A stretch of DNA of 38,764 nt, taken from the IMG/VR virus record IMGVR_UViG_3300031239_000006, positions 1-38,764 of that record; one strand, given 5' to 3'. This document shows positions 38,665 to 38,764 of the stretch, piece by piece. The position numbers and the translations under genes were made by a program. Below the pieces are notes generated by a model that saw only the letters and a list, made by a program, of their open reading frames with translations, had not been told where the DNA came from and did no database searches. Source of the DNA: a virus. The stretch's first letter is position 1. Each line of letters starts with the position of its first letter.

Positions 38665-38764
38665 CGAAACAGCGCAAAACATCGCATAACACATTGTTTT
38701 CCAATAAGCCCCGCTCGTTCGGGACGAGGGGGTCGGAGGTTCGAATCCTCTCACTCCGACCAAT
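38665..38764. repeat. Terminal direct repeat, right copy
   Basis: Exact copy of bases 1-100, ending two bases after the tRNA CCA. See the left copy. Together they show that the two ends of the window join into a circle through attP. Confidence 0.9.

Noticed and set aside
1-38764. CRISPR arrays, insertion sequences, rRNA, complete tRNA genes or restriction-modification operons
   Set aside because: None was seen on either strand. The only short regular repeats are the iterons and operators described.

Overview
The window is the genome of a temperate, siphovirus-like phage (HK97-type head, long non-contractile tail), apparently in its circular, excised form. The first and last 100 bases are identical. 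They hold a non-tRNA arm followed by the 3' half of a proline tRNA (anticodon CGG, ending in CCA), and the integrase gene lies next to this on the left. The left end reads arm - tRNA core - integrase flank, which is an attP and not an attL, so the unit is a circle of about 38,664 bp opened at attP. The high GC content, the tRNA-Pro(CGG) sequence and the gene types (P27-type small terminase, GTA-like tail chaperone, GH108 endolysin, DUF6232- and DUF6950-like proteins) point to an alphaproteobacterial host, probably Hyphomicrobiales. No host chromosome is present, so the genus cannot be named.

Layout. (1) 124-6815, minus strand: a long early/lysogeny operon. It runs from a two-helix membrane protein through an unusually large ParB-like protein, several tiny proteins and an ASCH-like protein to an excisionase-like HTH protein and the tyrosine recombinase. 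Most of its genes are joined by ATGA-type overlaps. (2) 6816-8663: the immunity region. A CI/LexA-like S24 repressor faces a small Cro-like HTH protein. Two perfect operator palindromes lie on the leftward promoter and two degenerate copies lie on the rightward promoter. A GC-poor membrane gene sits inside this region. (3) 8664-9012: a non-coding stretch with four strong hairpins, one of them a textbook terminator. (4) 9013-12570: replication and regulation. This has small DNA-binding proteins, a DNA methyltransferase-like protein, a lambda-O-like initiator carrying four iterons and an AT-rich stretch inside its own gene, and a NusG-like factor. (5) 12687-22126: HNH nuclease, small and large terminase, portal, ClpP-like protease, capsid, connectors, tail tube, and a tail chaperone pair joined by a probable programmed -1 frameshift. 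(6) 22126-33846: tape measure, tail tip, and a host-recognition module with a beta-helix tailspike-like protein and an SGNH esterase. Several of these proteins start with Sec signal peptides. (7) 33843-37281: GH108 endolysin among many very small membrane proteins and lipoproteins, closed by a terminator. (8) 37307-38596, minus strand: an accessory operon driven by a promoter with a 16-bp palindrome on its -10 box, plus an exported HNH-type protein next to attP.

How it works together: repressor binding at four sites would hold both early operons off. After induction, the Cro-like gene and the replication genes are read rightward. The initiator would bind the iterons within its own gene. The NusG-like factor would let polymerase cross hairpins and terminators into the 25-kb structural operon. 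The leftward operon supplies recombination. The most striking signals are the iterons inside the replication gene, the frameshift cassette, the paired operators, the NusG/hairpin context, and signal peptides on tail proteins.
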